Part shown: positions 1-9,055 of the stretch, piece after piece
How the letters are laid out: every line of letters starts with the position of its first letter
How positions within the stretch are numbered: the first letter of the stretch is position 1
Source: Caldipriscus sp964426895
Lineage (GTDB): Bacteria; Hydrothermota; Hydrothermia; LBFQ01
NCBI GenBank assembly: GCA_964426895.1
Contig: CAYRSH010000009.1
Coordinates: 1-40,899 of the forward strand
DNA: 40,899 nt
Direction: 5' to 3'
The notes under the pieces: generated by a model
The model's input: the letters and a program-made list of their open reading frames with translations, nothing else
Database searches by the model: none
What the model was told of the DNA's origin: nothing
Program-made: the position numbers and the translations under genes

Positions 1-578
1 TTAAAGTTTAAAACCTTAACTTTTAATTCCATCAATCTTGCCTCTGAAAACGCCATTATTATCTTGCGGAATGTGGAGATTGAAAACTTCACCCTCTCTG
101 AGATTAACCGTCGTCTTACAACTGACAACTTCATCATACACAACATTGAGTTTGTGGAAAATGGCGTTATACACTTTGAAAGCGTATATCTTGAAGACTT
201 GAAATTTGTAAGCGTAGATTGGGGAGAGGTGTCGGTTAAGCGTATTAGTACGAAATTATACAAGGATAATCCACGGGCGGCGAGGGATATATACAAGCAG
301 TTAAAGTTAGCCCTTGATAAACAAGAAAATTATATAGATGCCCGGAAATTTTATGCCCTTTCCGGATAAACTTTTTGACTTATGTGGTTGGATTATACCT
401 TTTATTTACGGTTTGTTTATGCTTGCGGGTCTTTTGCTTATCCCTTCCTTATTCGCAGGAATTTATATAATTCCCCTTGTAATAATCGCCTTAGACGGTA
501 TAATAGTCTTTTGCATAAAACGGGCTACCGGTTCCCTTTCAAAAAATCCACTCAACGACATCCTAATTTATAGACTTT

Positions 579-598
579 ACGGCCTTACGGCCGTTTTT
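579..598 (+). terminator. Stem-loop with T-run inside the broken membrane-protein gene
   Basis: ACGGCC-TTAC-GGCCGT followed by TTTT is shaped like an intrinsic terminator on the plus strand. It lies inside the frame-2 coding part of the broken gene, so it may be chance coding sequence or a site where transcription of the remnant stops. Confidence 0.3.
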
Positions 599-615
599 GG
601 TTTGAGTTGGATTAG

Positions 616-629
616 ACCCCTTACGGGGT
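616..629 (+). other. Second stem-loop with the same TTAC loop
   Basis: ACCCC-TTAC-GGGGT lies 17 bases after the first hairpin and has the same four-base loop, followed by TGTTT. The pair looks like a tandem hairpin unit. Function is unknown. Confidence 0.3.
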
Positions 630-799
630 TGTTTATCACTATATTATGTCGCATGGGCAATAAATTTCAGGTTTCAAGAAATTCTTAACCTTAAAAGTTT
701 GTTTGAACCTTATAACAGCATAGCCGGTCTATTCCCCATTTTAAACGGCTTAATGGCAAACAATAAAATATCACCTCTAAATAGCCTTACGCCGTCGTG

Positions 800-2185
800 T
801 TAGGAGGTAGATTTTGCACGGGTAGTTTGAAGGATGGAATTTAAGGTGTAATATGCGTTAAACCCCTTATCCCTTAAAGTTTTTGCCATTTGCCTGCTTT
901 TCATACCCTCTTTGCATACAAAAACATATGTTTTACTTTTGTCAAGGTTGTCTATGTCATCCATAAACTCAAAGAAATCAACCCTTTCAAGGTCTATAAC
1001 AACGGCATCTTCGGGTATGTCGAATATAAAAATCTCTTCTTCCAATTCATAACCACCCGATACGGGTATTTTCTTTGCAGAATTTATAACCCCTTCCAAG
1101 GCATTCATAACCTTTTTTTCTTCGTATTTAACCTCGGAAAGTTTGGCTTTTGGTGGTGGGGGAGGGGCTATAGCGCAGTATTCCGGAATCCTCTCCGAAA
1201 TTTCATATATTCCTATTACCCTACTTAAACGGATTATCTCCTCCTTATCCATAAATATCAACGGCCTGAAAACGGGTATATTTACGGATTCTTCTATAAT
1301 TCGCAGATTATGGATTGTTTGGGTGGAAACCTGACCCAAGGACTCCCCGGTAATTATCGCATCCGCCCCTATGTTTTTGGCCAATATCTCCCCCAACCTA
1401 TACATAACCCTTTTTAAAATTATCAGCCTGAGTTTGGGTTTTACATTGGACAAGGTCATTAAAACCGGCCAAAAACCCAAAACATAAAACTCGGGTTCGT
1501 ATCCGAATATCCAATCGTTATATAACTTATTGATAACCTTGTATGTACCAACGACATGGTCTTTTCCCCCTAAATCAAATAAGACAAAGGTTATTTTTAA
1601 ACCCCTCTTTAAACCCATCCAAGACGCAACAGCCGAATCAAAACCCCCGGAAATCAACGAAACAGCCTTACCTTGGGAACCCGATGGAAACCCCCCTTGC
1701 CCCTTAAAAGTTTCCGTAAAAGCATATATATCATCTCCCCTTATTTCAAGGTTTATTTGGATTTCGGGGTTTTCCAAATCAACACCAGAAGAAAGGTCGT
1801 ATAAAGCGCCTCCCAATTCGCTCTCCAACTTCCTTATGGATAAAACCTTATCCCTCGTTTTAACCCTTACGGCGAATTTCTTTCCCATAACACTTTCCCC
1901 AAAAATTTCCCTTATCGTTTTTTTTAATTTCTCCAAATCTTCAAACTTAAAGTGATAGGTCGGGGAAAAAGAACTTATTCCAAACACCCGGGATAGGATT
2001 CCCGAAATATCCTCATCGCTTTCCACATATATCCTGTCCCTATCCCTCCAAACCCTTCCCAACACTTTGTTCCTTTTAAGCGCTTCTTCTATACTCCTTT
2101 GAAGGTTAAAAATGAGTTGCCTTTTTAAACCCTCACTTTTTGTGAAAACCTCAGAAGAATACCTTACAAGCCAAACCTTACGCAA
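800..2185 (-). CDS. thiI: tRNA 4-thiouridine synthase ThiI with C-terminal rhodanese domain
   Basis: The 461 aa protein has the full ThiI architecture: an N-terminal ferredoxin-like/THUMP region (about 1-165), an ATP-pyrophosphatase domain with PP-loop SGGFDSA (about 179-185), and a C-terminal rhodanese domain with VCKEGMKSR. Cys424 there is the likely persulfide carrier, and Cys337 in PEYCAI is the likely disulfide partner. ThiI adenylates U8 of tRNA and transfers sulfur to it; in many bacteria the rhodanese domain also feeds thiazole synthesis. The start is TTG, overlapping the trxB stop by 8 bases (TTGCGTAA), so it is probably translationally coupled. A thioredoxin reductase just upstream fits a protein that cycles a disulfide. 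A proline run (APPPPPKAK) after Cys337 is unusual. Confidence 0.93.
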   Translation of the reverse strand: MRKVWLVRYSSEVFTKSEGLKRQLIFNLQRSIEEALKRNKVLGRVWRDRDRIYVESDEDISGILSRVFGISSFSPTYHFKFEDLEKLKKTIREIFGESVMGKKFAVRVKTRDKVLSIRKLESELGGALYDLSSGVDLENPEIQINLEIRGDDIYAFTETFKGQGGFPSGSQGKAVSLISGGFDSAVASWMGLKRGLKITFVLFDLGGKDHVVGTYKVINKLYNDWIFGYEPEFYVLGFWPVLMTLSNVKPKLRLIILKRVMYRLGEILAKNIGADAIITGESLGQVSTQTIHNLRIIEESVNIPVFRPLIFMDKEEIIRLSRVIGIYEISERIPEYCAIAPPPPPKAKLSEVKYEEKKVMNALEGVINSAKKIPVSGGYELEEEIFIFDIPEDAVVIDLERVDFFEFMDDIDNLDKSKTYVFVCKEGMKSRQMAKTLRDKGFNAYYTLNSILQTTRAKSTS

Positions 2186-3149
2186 CCTTAACGCTTTCCA
2201 AATGCCTTATATATTCATCCGCCATAATGGCTGCGGTTGCACCATCTGCTAAGGCATGGACGAGTTGTCGTAAGGGTTTTACCCTACCATCCCCCGCAAC
2301 GAATAATCCCGGTGTTTTTGTTTTTGTATCCTCCCCAACCAATGCAAAACCCCTCTCATCCAAATCCACATAATCCTTTATCAAATCGTTCACAGGCCTT
2401 AAACCTATGTATATAAAAGCACCATCAACCTCCAAGAAACTCTCCTCACCGGTTTTGGTATCTTTTAATTTCAACCCTTTTAAAAACTTATCCCCCACGA
2501 ACTCAACCACCACCTTGTTTGTTAGGATTTCGGCATTCGGGTGGGATTTGAGTTGTTCAACATAATACTTTTGCGCCCTGAACTCATCCCTCCTGTGTAT
2601 TAGGTATAACTTCCCTACCATGTTTAACAGGTATAAACCTTCGGTAAAGGCGGAATCACCACCACCTATAACCGCCACCCTCTTACCTTTAAAGAAAGCA
2701 CCGTCGCACACAGCACAGTAGGAAACCCCCCTACCGGTAAATTCCTTTTCACCGGGAACACCCAACTTTTTTGGTTCGGCACCCGCCGCCCATATTACCG
2801 CCTTAGCGGTGTGTTCCCCTTCTGTGGTTTCAAGGATAAATATACCGTTTTCCCTTTTTATGGACAAAACCTCTGCAAATATTATTTCCGCCCCGAAATC
2901 CCTTGCGTGTTTTTCAAACCTTTCCGCCAACTCCGGACCCTTTGCCCTAAGGCCCGGGTAGTTATCAACCTCATCCGTGGTTACTATCTGTCCCCCTATA
3001 ACACCCTTTTCAAACACCACGGTTTTCCGAAGGGACCTTGCGGCGTATATCGCCGCCCCCAAACCCGCGGGCCCGCCTCCAACTATCGCTATATCCCATT
3101 CCCTATTTTCGCTTTTACTCTCAATATTTTCCAGTTTAAACTCCAACAT
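2178..3149 (-). CDS. trxB: Thioredoxin-disulfide reductase
   Basis: Cytosolic flavoprotein that passes electrons from NAD(P)H through FAD to thioredoxin. It has the FAD-binding GGGPAG (about 24-29), the redox pair CAVC (Cys144, Cys147), an NAD(P)-binding GGGDSA, and a late FAD motif LFVAGDGR. Length is 323 aa, normal for the low-molecular-weight type. An extra stretch of about 17 residues precedes the usual beginning (WDIAIVGGG), so the true start could be internal; ATG at 3149 is the most upstream. No thioredoxin gene is in the window. It lies 35 bases after the GlmU-like gene, and a TAGAAT box ending 10 bases before the ATG could be an internal promoter. Confidence 0.93.
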   Translation of the reverse strand: MLEFKLENIESKSENREWDIAIVGGGPAGLGAAIYAARSLRKTVVFEKGVIGGQIVTTDEVDNYPGLRAKGPELAERFEKHARDFGAEIIFAEVLSIKRENGIFILETTEGEHTAKAVIWAAGAEPKKLGVPGEKEFTGRGVSYCAVCDGAFFKGKRVAVIGGGDSAFTEGLYLLNMVGKLYLIHRRDEFRAQKYYVEQLKSHPNAEILTNKVVVEFVGDKFLKGLKLKDTKTGEESFLEVDGAFIYIGLRPVNDLIKDYVDLDERGFALVGEDTKTKTPGLFVAGDGRVKPLRQLVHALADGATAAIMADEYIRHLESVKVA

Positions 3150-3184
3150 AGCGGTAAGAATTCTAAGGTTGAAAAACTTTCAAC

Positions 3185-4108
3185 CTACCAAATTTCCGAA
3201 CCATCGGGAATGGTTTCGTTGTTTAAAACCTTAAAAGGTCCTATTACGCAATTTTTACCGATAATAGTATTTCCGAGAAGGGCAACAAAGGGATATATAA
3301 TACTGTCTCTGCCTATCTTTACGGAGAATTCAACATAAACATTTTCCGGCATAATAAATGTAACGCCGTTATCCATATGCTTTTTCTTAATCCTCTCCTG
3401 CATTATACCTTCAACAACCGCCAATTGTTCCCTCGTATTAACCCCCAAAATTTCCTTCCAATCCTCCGCTTTGATAACCTGAACATCTTTAAGAAAATTG
3501 AACACATCGGTTAAATAATATTCCCCTTGGGAATTGTTTGGGGATATTTTCTCCAAGGCTTTAAACAACTTATCACCCCTAAATATGTAAAAACCCCCAT
3601 TAACCTCTTTTATTTTCCTCTCGTTTTCGTTTGCATCCCTATGCTCAACTATTTTTATAAACCTATCCCCATCCCTAACTATCCTTCCATATCCTTCGGG
3701 ATTTGGGACTTCTGCGGAAAGGATTACGGCATCCTTATCGGTTTTAAGCATTATATCAAGCATCTTTTTTATGGTTTCCGTCTTTATTAACGGGGCATCC
3801 CCCGGGGCGACATAAATAAGACCATTATTAACAAATCTCCTAACCGTATTAACTGCATCACCCGTTCCCTTTGGTACCTCCTGAACAACCACTTCCACAT
3901 TGGGATATTTACCACAAACATTTTCCAACATATCCTTGTTTTCGGAATTTCCAACCACAAAAATCTTTTCGGGATTTAAGTGGATGCAGGCTTCTATTGA
4001 CCATTCTATCATCATTTTTCCGGAAACCTTATGAAAAACCTTTGGTATTTTTGATTTTATACGCTTTGATAAACCCCCCGCCAATATAACCGCATAAAAC
4101 TTATCCAT
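3185..4108 (-). CDS. glmU: GlmU-type nucleotidyltransferase lacking the acetyltransferase domain
   Basis: The N-terminal pyrophosphorylase domain is clear: LAGGLSKRIKSKIPKVFH at the start (signature G-G-x-x-x-R and K), then VAPGDAPLI, NGGFYIF and GEYYLTDVF. This is the pattern of UDP-N-acetylglucosamine diphosphorylase, which makes UDP-GlcNAc for peptidoglycan. After GVTFIMPENVYVE only a short left-handed helix remains (VKIGRDSIIYPFVALLGNTI, then IGKNCVIGP), and the protein stops at 307 aa. Bifunctional GlmU is about 450 aa, so the glucosamine-1-phosphate acetyltransferase half is absent. The start overlaps the infB stop by 8 bases. Another nucleotide-sugar substrate is possible, but GlmU is the best fit. 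Confidence 0.8.
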   Translation of the reverse strand: MDKFYAVILAGGLSKRIKSKIPKVFHKVSGKMMIEWSIEACIHLNPEKIFVVGNSENKDMLENVCGKYPNVEVVVQEVPKGTGDAVNTVRRFVNNGLIYVAPGDAPLIKTETIKKMLDIMLKTDKDAVILSAEVPNPEGYGRIVRDGDRFIKIVEHRDANENERKIKEVNGGFYIFRGDKLFKALEKISPNNSQGEYYLTDVFNFLKDVQVIKAEDWKEILGVNTREQLAVVEGIMQERIKKKHMDNGVTFIMPENVYVEFSVKIGRDSIIYPFVALLGNTIIGKNCVIGPFKVLNNETIPDGSEIW

Positions 4109-6227
4109 TTTCCGGAGTTAGTTCTCTCTTTATATTCTCTTCAATATATGCTTCCAAAACATCACCCACCTTGAACTTCTCAAACCCTTCAAGTTTTATT
4201 CCACACTCATACCCCTGCTGCACCTCTCTAACATCATCTTTATACCTCTTCAAGGATGCTATGCGGGTTTCCGCCAGTATGGTCCCATCCCTTCTTACCT
4301 TTATCTTCGCATCCCTCCTAATTGTACCGCTTATCACATAACAACCCGCAACATTCCCAGCGCTTGTAGAAAACACCGCCCTAACTTCGGCCTCACCGAT
4401 TTTCTTTTCCACAACCTCGGGCTCTAATTGACCCGAAAGTATTTCTTTCACATCGTCCAAAAGGGAATATATAATCTTGTGTATCCTTATGGGAACACCC
4501 CTGTTTTCCGCCGTTTCCTTTGCGGCACTATCAACTTTTGTATTGAAACCGAGGATAATCCCGTTTGATGCTATGGCGAGTTCTACATCGGCTAAGGTTA
4601 TATTTCCCACGGCGTAATGTATCACCTCGGGTTCAATCTCCTTAAACTTCATCTTTGATAAAGCCTCAACTATGGCCTCAACGGATCCCTGCGTATCCCC
4701 TTTTACTATTATTGGGAGTTTTAATTTTTCACCGGCTTTTAACTTCTCTTGAATCATCCGCGCTATCTTTACATGTTGTTTTTGTTCAATTTGATATTTC
4801 AATGTTTCCGAATACTCTTCCGCCTTTTCCCTCGCCTCGTTCAAATCCTCAACAACAACCAAAGTATTACCCGCCCTCGGCACCTCTTCAAACCCAACGA
4901 CCAAAACCGGCATAGATGGAGTGGCCTCTTCTACCTGATTTCCCTTATCGTCTAACATCAATCTAACCCTACCATAAGTAGGACCACACCAAAACGCATC
5001 GCCAACCCTAAGGGTCCCGCTCCTCACTATAACCGTTCCCACAGGTCCCAAGCCCTTATCTAACTTAGATTCTATTACCGTAGCCTTTGCCCTACCACCA
5101 TAAGGTGCTTTTAAGCCCAGCTCTTCAGCCTTTACTATAATGGCATCCAAAAGGTCGTCTATACCTATACCCTTCTTTGCAGAAATCTCAACAACTATTG
5201 TATCCCCCCCGTACTCTTCCGGAACCAAATTATACCTCATAAGTTCGTTTTTTACCCTTTGCGGATCGGCTGTGGGTAAGTCTATTTTGTTTATCGCAAC
5301 TATTATGGGAACCCCCGCTGTCCTCGCGTGGTTTATCGCTTCAACGGTTTGGGGCATAACGCCGTCATCGGCCGCAACCACAAGGACAACTATATCCGTA
5401 ACCTGGGCACCCCTTGCCCGCAAGGTTGTAAAGGCTTCATGGCCCGGGGTATCTATAAATGTAATGGTATAATCCCCATGCTTGACCTGATATGCCCCGA
5501 TGTGTTGGGTAATTCCCCCAGCCTCCTGCTGGGCAACATTTGTGTTCCGTATAGTATCAAGCAAAGTGGTTTTTCCGTGATCCACATGTCCCATTATGGT
5601 TACGACCGGCGGTCTGGGTCTAACATCTCCCTCATCCACCGGTGTTTCTTCAACAACCTCTTCCGCCGTTTCGGAGAGTTCCACTTCAATACCGAATTCG
5701 GAAGCCAAACCTATAATGGTTTCAACATCCAATATCTGGTTTATGGTTATAAGTATCCCCTTTTCAAATGCTTTTTGTATTACCTCCTCTGGGGTTCTGC
5801 CCATGGCCTCTGCGAACTCTTTAACGCTCATAGGGCCGGTAATTGTTATCTTTTCCACGGTTGATGTGGGCTTTGTTTCCTTCTTTTTGGGTTTTGTTAT
5901 ACTCTTTGATACTTTCTTTACCACTTTGGGTTTCTTATCCTCAAATTTTTCTTCTCTATCCCTCCTATCCTTTTTAACCTTACGAGAAGGTTTCGGAGGA
6001 GCCTGATATATTTCTTTTTTAACCTTTAATTCTTGCCCTATACTCTCTATCTGCTTGCTTAATTCCCTACGGACTATATCCTCCATCTCCTTGTTCATCT
6101 TGTGGGATTCACTGCGGACATGCTTGTACCCGTTGTTTCTAAGGATGTTTATAATTATCTTCGGATCTACACCTATTTCCTTGGCAAACTCCTTAATCGG
6201 TACTGGTCCTTTCTTGGGCTTAGACAT
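4101..6227 (-). CDS. infB: Translation initiation factor IF-2
   Basis: GTPase that brings initiator tRNA to the 30S subunit and promotes subunit joining. Two IF2_N modules (VPIKEFAKEIGVDPKIIINI near 9-28, MSVKEFAEAMGRTPEEVI near 133-150) flank a lysine-rich linker. The G domain follows: GHVDHGKTT (213-221), DTPGHEAF (259-266), NKID (313-316) and SAKKGIGIDDL. At 708 aa it is a short-linker IF-2 typical of small genomes. The start ATG overlaps the nusA stop by 8 bases (ATGTCTAA), with a strong GGGGGAGGAGA Shine-Dalgarno inside the nusA end. The order rimP-nusA-infB is the conserved bacterial one, but the usual rbfA and truB do not follow. Confidence 0.98.
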   Translation of the reverse strand: MSKPKKGPVPIKEFAKEIGVDPKIIINILRNNGYKHVRSESHKMNKEMEDIVRRELSKQIESIGQELKVKKEIYQAPPKPSRKVKKDRRDREEKFEDKKPKVVKKVSKSITKPKKKETKPTSTVEKITITGPMSVKEFAEAMGRTPEEVIQKAFEKGILITINQILDVETIIGLASEFGIEVELSETAEEVVEETPVDEGDVRPRPPVVTIMGHVDHGKTTLLDTIRNTNVAQQEAGGITQHIGAYQVKHGDYTITFIDTPGHEAFTTLRARGAQVTDIVVLVVAADDGVMPQTVEAINHARTAGVPIIVAINKIDLPTADPQRVKNELMRYNLVPEEYGGDTIVVEISAKKGIGIDDLLDAIIVKAEELGLKAPYGGRAKATVIESKLDKGLGPVGTVIVRSGTLRVGDAFWCGPTYGRVRLMLDDKGNQVEEATPSMPVLVVGFEEVPRAGNTLVVVEDLNEAREKAEEYSETLKYQIEQKQHVKIARMIQEKLKAGEKLKLPIIVKGDTQGSVEAIVEALSKMKFKEIEPEVIHYAVGNITLADVELAIASNGIILGFNTKVDSAAKETAENRGVPIRIHKIIYSLLDDVKEILSGQLEPEVVEKKIGEAEVRAVFSTSAGNVAGCYVISGTIRRDAKIKVRRDGTILAETRIASLKRYKDDVREVQQGYECGIKLEGFEKFKVGDVLEAYIEENIKRELTPENG

Positions 6228-7686
6228 TCTCCTCCCCCTTTTCCTTTAAAGCATCTTCTATTATTTCCAAAATCCTTATTGTTGTAGCCTCATCGGTACC
6301 CAACAGCCTTTGCATATAAGCCAAAGGTATCAATCTGGTGAAATATACAAGTGTAGCCTCTTTTAGTTTTTCATATATTTCAGGGGCGAGTTTATCTTTA
6401 AGTTCGTACAGGGTAACTCCCCTTTCCGGAGGTGTGAATTCGCTTATATGTAAAGCATTTATCTTTTTACCCACGAGCCTTGAAGCGAGTTTTATGTTTA
6501 TCCCATCTTTACCCTTTGCCCTCAAAACCTCTTCATCATCCTCGTAATATACATTTATTTCCTCCTTAATTTCCCCGTCAACCCTTTCCTTTCTTTCGTA
6601 TGCCGCTACCGCCCCGTTTGCGGGTTGAAGGGAAAGTATGGCAAACCTAACGATGTCGTTGTCATAGGGAATAACATCTATTATTTCCCCCTTGGGCATT
6701 TTACCCTTTATGGCATGAAGTCTCGTTCCCTTCGGACCGAGGAGTGTGGTAACCGGGGAAACAAAAGGATCCCTTGATTTAACGGCCATCTTTGTCATAA
6801 CACCCGCCTCCCTTGCTATGGAAACTATTTGTACCGTACCGTCTTGAAGTTCGGGAATTGACCTTTCAAGCAACGCTTGGACAAATCTCGGATCCGAACG
6901 GGAAAGGAGAAGGGGATATGAGGCTCTCTCCTCTACGCTTAAAACAACCGCTTCTATATCCTGTCCCGGTCTATAAACCTCGTTTTCAACCGTTCCCTCC
7001 GGTGGTATTCTTCCCTCTACGCCTAATTCAGGGATACCGACCAAAACACCCATCTTTTTATCAACCTTTTGCACCTTACCCGTTATAATCCTGTTAATAT
7101 AAGCCTGCAACCTTGGGAGTTTTGCCTTTAAGATCTCGTTCTTTATCCTGTAAAGGAATTTTTCCTTTAACTTTTGAACATCGTAATGCGAGAACTTCTC
7201 AGGTGTAATAATCTCCTCATACCCTATTTCCTTAACTTTGAACAAATCTTGGTTCTGCTCTACGACTTCCCCACCCCTTCCGTAAACCTTTTCAATTTTC
7301 CCAATCTTTCCGCTTATATTAAACTTGATTTCAAGATCTTTACCATCATCGGTTATAATTCCAATCACATCGCCGAATTTAACCTCTTCATCCGCCTCTT
7401 TTTTGGGTTTGAATATACCCTTTATCGGGGCTTTTATATAGAATACTTCACCTTTGTCAGATGACACATCTTCATTTACGAATTCTATCCTAACCAATAT
7501 CTTACCCCTGCTTAAATCCACTTCGGGTTTTATGCTTCTGGGTTTGGGGTGTGAATATTTATACTTTTCGGAAAAAACATCCCTTAAAGCGTTTATAAGC
7601 GCTTTTTCAACCGTTTCGGGATCGACCTTATGCTCATGGGCGAAGGCTTCAAGTGCAAGCCTTAGTTCATCTACCCTTATGGCCAT
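6220..7686 (-). CDS. nusA: Transcription termination/antitermination factor NusA
   Basis: 488 aa protein with an N-terminal RNA-polymerase-binding domain (MAIRVDELRLALEAFAHEHK), an S1 domain (GKVQKVDKKMGVLVGIPELG) and tandem KH domains (IVSIAREAGVMTKMAVKSRD, GPKGTRLHAIKGKMPKGEII). The KH1 signature is unusual: where most NusA have DPVGACVG this reads SPVTTLLG. A C-terminal tail of about 60 residues follows KH2. It begins 3 bases after the rimP stop with a consensus AAGGAGGT ribosome-binding site, unlike the leaderless first genes in the window. It modulates RNA polymerase pausing and termination and here sits in its usual place between rimP and infB. Confidence 0.95.
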   Translation of the reverse strand: MAIRVDELRLALEAFAHEHKVDPETVEKALINALRDVFSEKYKYSHPKPRSIKPEVDLSRGKILVRIEFVNEDVSSDKGEVFYIKAPIKGIFKPKKEADEEVKFGDVIGIITDDGKDLEIKFNISGKIGKIEKVYGRGGEVVEQNQDLFKVKEIGYEEIITPEKFSHYDVQKLKEKFLYRIKNEILKAKLPRLQAYINRIITGKVQKVDKKMGVLVGIPELGVEGRIPPEGTVENEVYRPGQDIEAVVLSVEERASYPLLLSRSDPRFVQALLERSIPELQDGTVQIVSIAREAGVMTKMAVKSRDPFVSPVTTLLGPKGTRLHAIKGKMPKGEIIDVIPYDNDIVRFAILSLQPANGAVAAYERKERVDGEIKEEINVYYEDDEEVLRAKGKDGINIKLASRLVGKKINALHISEFTPPERGVTLYELKDKLAPEIYEKLKEATLVYFTRLIPLAYMQRLLGTDEATTIRILEIIEDALKEKGEENV

Positions 7687-7689
7687 TTT

Positions 7690-8139
7690 TTACCTCCTTT
7701 CGTTATCCAATTGTAAAACCGCAACCTCTTCAAGGTTGTAAAATCTGTTATCAACCCCTATGGTTTTTTCCTCCTCGTTAAAGTAATTTAAAACCCCTTT
7801 TACGGTTTCCCCATTTTTTAGCACAACTTTTACCTTTCTCCTCAAAGCCCAATTTATTTCCCTCGGTTTAACGAGTTTCCTATTTATACCCGGTGATGAT
7901 ACCTCTAAGGTATATGGGACATCAATAAAATCCTCGGCATCAAGCATATCTGAAAAGGCCCTTGAAAACCTCTCGCAATCCTTTATAGTTATGCCGTTTT
8001 CCTTGTCTATATAAACCCTTAAATAACCCCTCTTACCACCAAAACTCCACTCGGTATCCACCAAATAATAACCCAACCTCTTTGCCAACTTTTCCGCCAA
8101 CTCCTCGGCCCTTTTTTGTATATACTCCTCCCACCTCAT
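7690..8139 (-). CDS. rimP: Ribosome maturation factor RimP
   Basis: The 149 aa protein shows the RimP pattern: an N-terminal domain with YYLVDTEWSFGGKRGYLRVY, the conserved VPYTLEVSSPGINRKL, and a C-terminal SH3-like barrel (VKVVLKNGETVKGVLNYF). It helps assemble the 30S subunit. I chose the ATG at 8139 (MRWEEYIQKRAEEL). The frame stays open upstream to 8238, but those residues lie over the 3' end of the epimerase gene and do not resemble RimP. It is 31 bases downstream of the epimerase. A TAAAAT box ends about 14 bases before the ATG, so a second promoter is possible. Confidence 0.9.
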   Translation of the reverse strand: MRWEEYIQKRAEELAEKLAKRLGYYLVDTEWSFGGKRGYLRVYIDKENGITIKDCERFSRAFSDMLDAEDFIDVPYTLEVSSPGINRKLVKPREINWALRRKVKVVLKNGETVKGVLNYFNEEEKTIGVDNRFYNLEEVAVLQLDNERR

Positions 8140-8170
8140 AATCGTAAGTCGGTATTTTACGGCTGAAATG

Positions 8171-9040
8171 TTATTTCTTTGAAAGTAAATCGTCCAAGGC
8201 CAAATCAATTGTTGGATACTTAAATACAAAACCTTCATCCATTAGCCTTTTGGGTATAACCCTTTGCCCTTCCAATATTAAGTAATCCGCCACCTCACCC
8301 ATTACAATTTTCAAAGCAAATGGTGGAATACGGAAAATAAGGGGTCTTTTCATCTTTTTTGCTAAAATCCTTGAAAACTCTTCGTTTGTTATGGGATTTG
8401 GGGAAACAACATTGTATATTCCAGTCTTTTCGTTTAAAATCAGGTATTCTACAACCCTACACAAATCTCCTATATGTATCCAACTCATCCATTGCTTCCC
8501 ATCCCCTATTATTCCACCAACAAAAAACCTAAACGGTAAAACCATAAGTTTAAACGCTTTTGCGTCCTTTGAAAGAACCACACCAAACCTCGTTATAACC
8601 CTTTTTATCCCCAAATCCTCTATTTCCCTTGTTGAATTTTCCCAATCCCTCACAACTTCCGTTAAAAAGTCTTCCTTTATAGGCTCGGACTCCTCGGTAA
8701 ATGTTGCATTTTTATCCCTTCCGTAAAAACCAACGGCGGATGCCTGAACAAAAATCTTTAATCTCTTGCCGGATTTTTTAACCTCATCAACCAAAACCTT
8801 ACCGGTATTCACCCTTGATTCCAAAATCCTACGCTTAACCCCTTTACTCCACCTTTTTGATATGTTTTCACCCGCAAGGTTAATTATAACATCCCCATCG
8901 CTTATGTGCTTGTGGAGTTCATCGTATGTTAAACCTTTATTCTTAAACCTTGAAACCAAAACGACATCGTATTTTTTTGAAAAGTAAGCCCTTAAATGTG
9001 CTCCAATAAGCCCACTTCCACCTGCTAAAAAAATTTTCAT
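8171..9040 (-). CDS. TIGR01777-family NAD(P)-dependent epimerase-like protein
   Basis: 289 aa Rossmann protein of the extended SDR superfamily. It begins KIFLAGGSGLIGAHL (nucleotide-binding G-x-x-G-x-x-G) and continues with INLAGENIS, VQASAVGFYG and the conserved substrate-side WMSWIHIGD. These are hallmarks of the TIGR01777 (YfcH-like) family, whose substrate is unknown. ATG 9040 is supported by the glycine motif immediately after it and by a TATAAT box only 6 bases upstream. The longer open frame to 9268 reads antisense through a neighbouring gene and was not used. As first gene of the rimP-nusA-infB operon it may be co-expressed with them by position alone. Confidence 0.88.
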   Translation of the reverse strand: MKIFLAGGSGLIGAHLRAYFSKKYDVVLVSRFKNKGLTYDELHKHISDGDVIINLAGENISKRWSKGVKRRILESRVNTGKVLVDEVKKSGKRLKIFVQASAVGFYGRDKNATFTEESEPIKEDFLTEVVRDWENSTREIEDLGIKRVITRFGVVLSKDAKAFKLMVLPFRFFVGGIIGDGKQWMSWIHIGDLCRVVEYLILNEKTGIYNVVSPNPITNEEFSRILAKKMKRPLIFRIPPFALKIVMGEVADYLILEGQRVIPKRLMDEGFVFKYPTIDLALDDLLSKK

Positions 9041-9046
9041 CCAAAA

Positions 9047-9052
9047 ATTATA
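9047..9052 (-). promoter_or_regulatory. -10 box of the epimerase-rimP-nusA-infB operon
   Basis: TATAAT on the minus strand, followed by TTTTGG and then the ATG at 9040. Transcription would start at or next to the start codon, giving a leaderless mRNA. No consensus -35 is visible. Confidence 0.6.
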
Positions 9053-9055
9053 AGC

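Larger units (their letters stand above)
1..803 (+). pseudogene. Pentapeptide-repeat membrane protein (ion-channel-like C-terminus), 5'-partial and frameshifted
   Basis: Open at the window edge. Frame 1 runs from base 1 to a stop at 369 and shows repeated short beta-type units (IHFESVYLEDLKFVSVDWGE) followed by YKQLKLALDKQENYIDARKFY. That linker is typical of pentapeptide-repeat proteins that end in a two-helix channel-like domain. The membrane part continues in frame 2 (338-688: WIIPFIYGLFMLAGLLLIPS, then LSWIRPLTGLFITIL). A last segment, NLKSLFEPYNSIAGLFPILN, is in frame 3 and stops at 801-803. The protein therefore needs two frame changes, near 340-370 and 650-680. The order of the pieces matches the family, so I read it as one broken gene. 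Its stop meets the end of thiI tail to tail. Family assignment is from memory of the motif pattern and is moderate. Confidence 0.5.

Noticed and set aside
1143..6287. Long plus-strand frames opposite thiI, infB and nusA
   Set aside because: Antisense shadows with Pro/Ser-rich low-complexity composition and no domain signals.
8140..8238. Upstream extension of rimP (33 extra codons)
   Set aside because: The extension lies on the end of the epimerase gene and has no RimP features; ATG 8139 matches the family.
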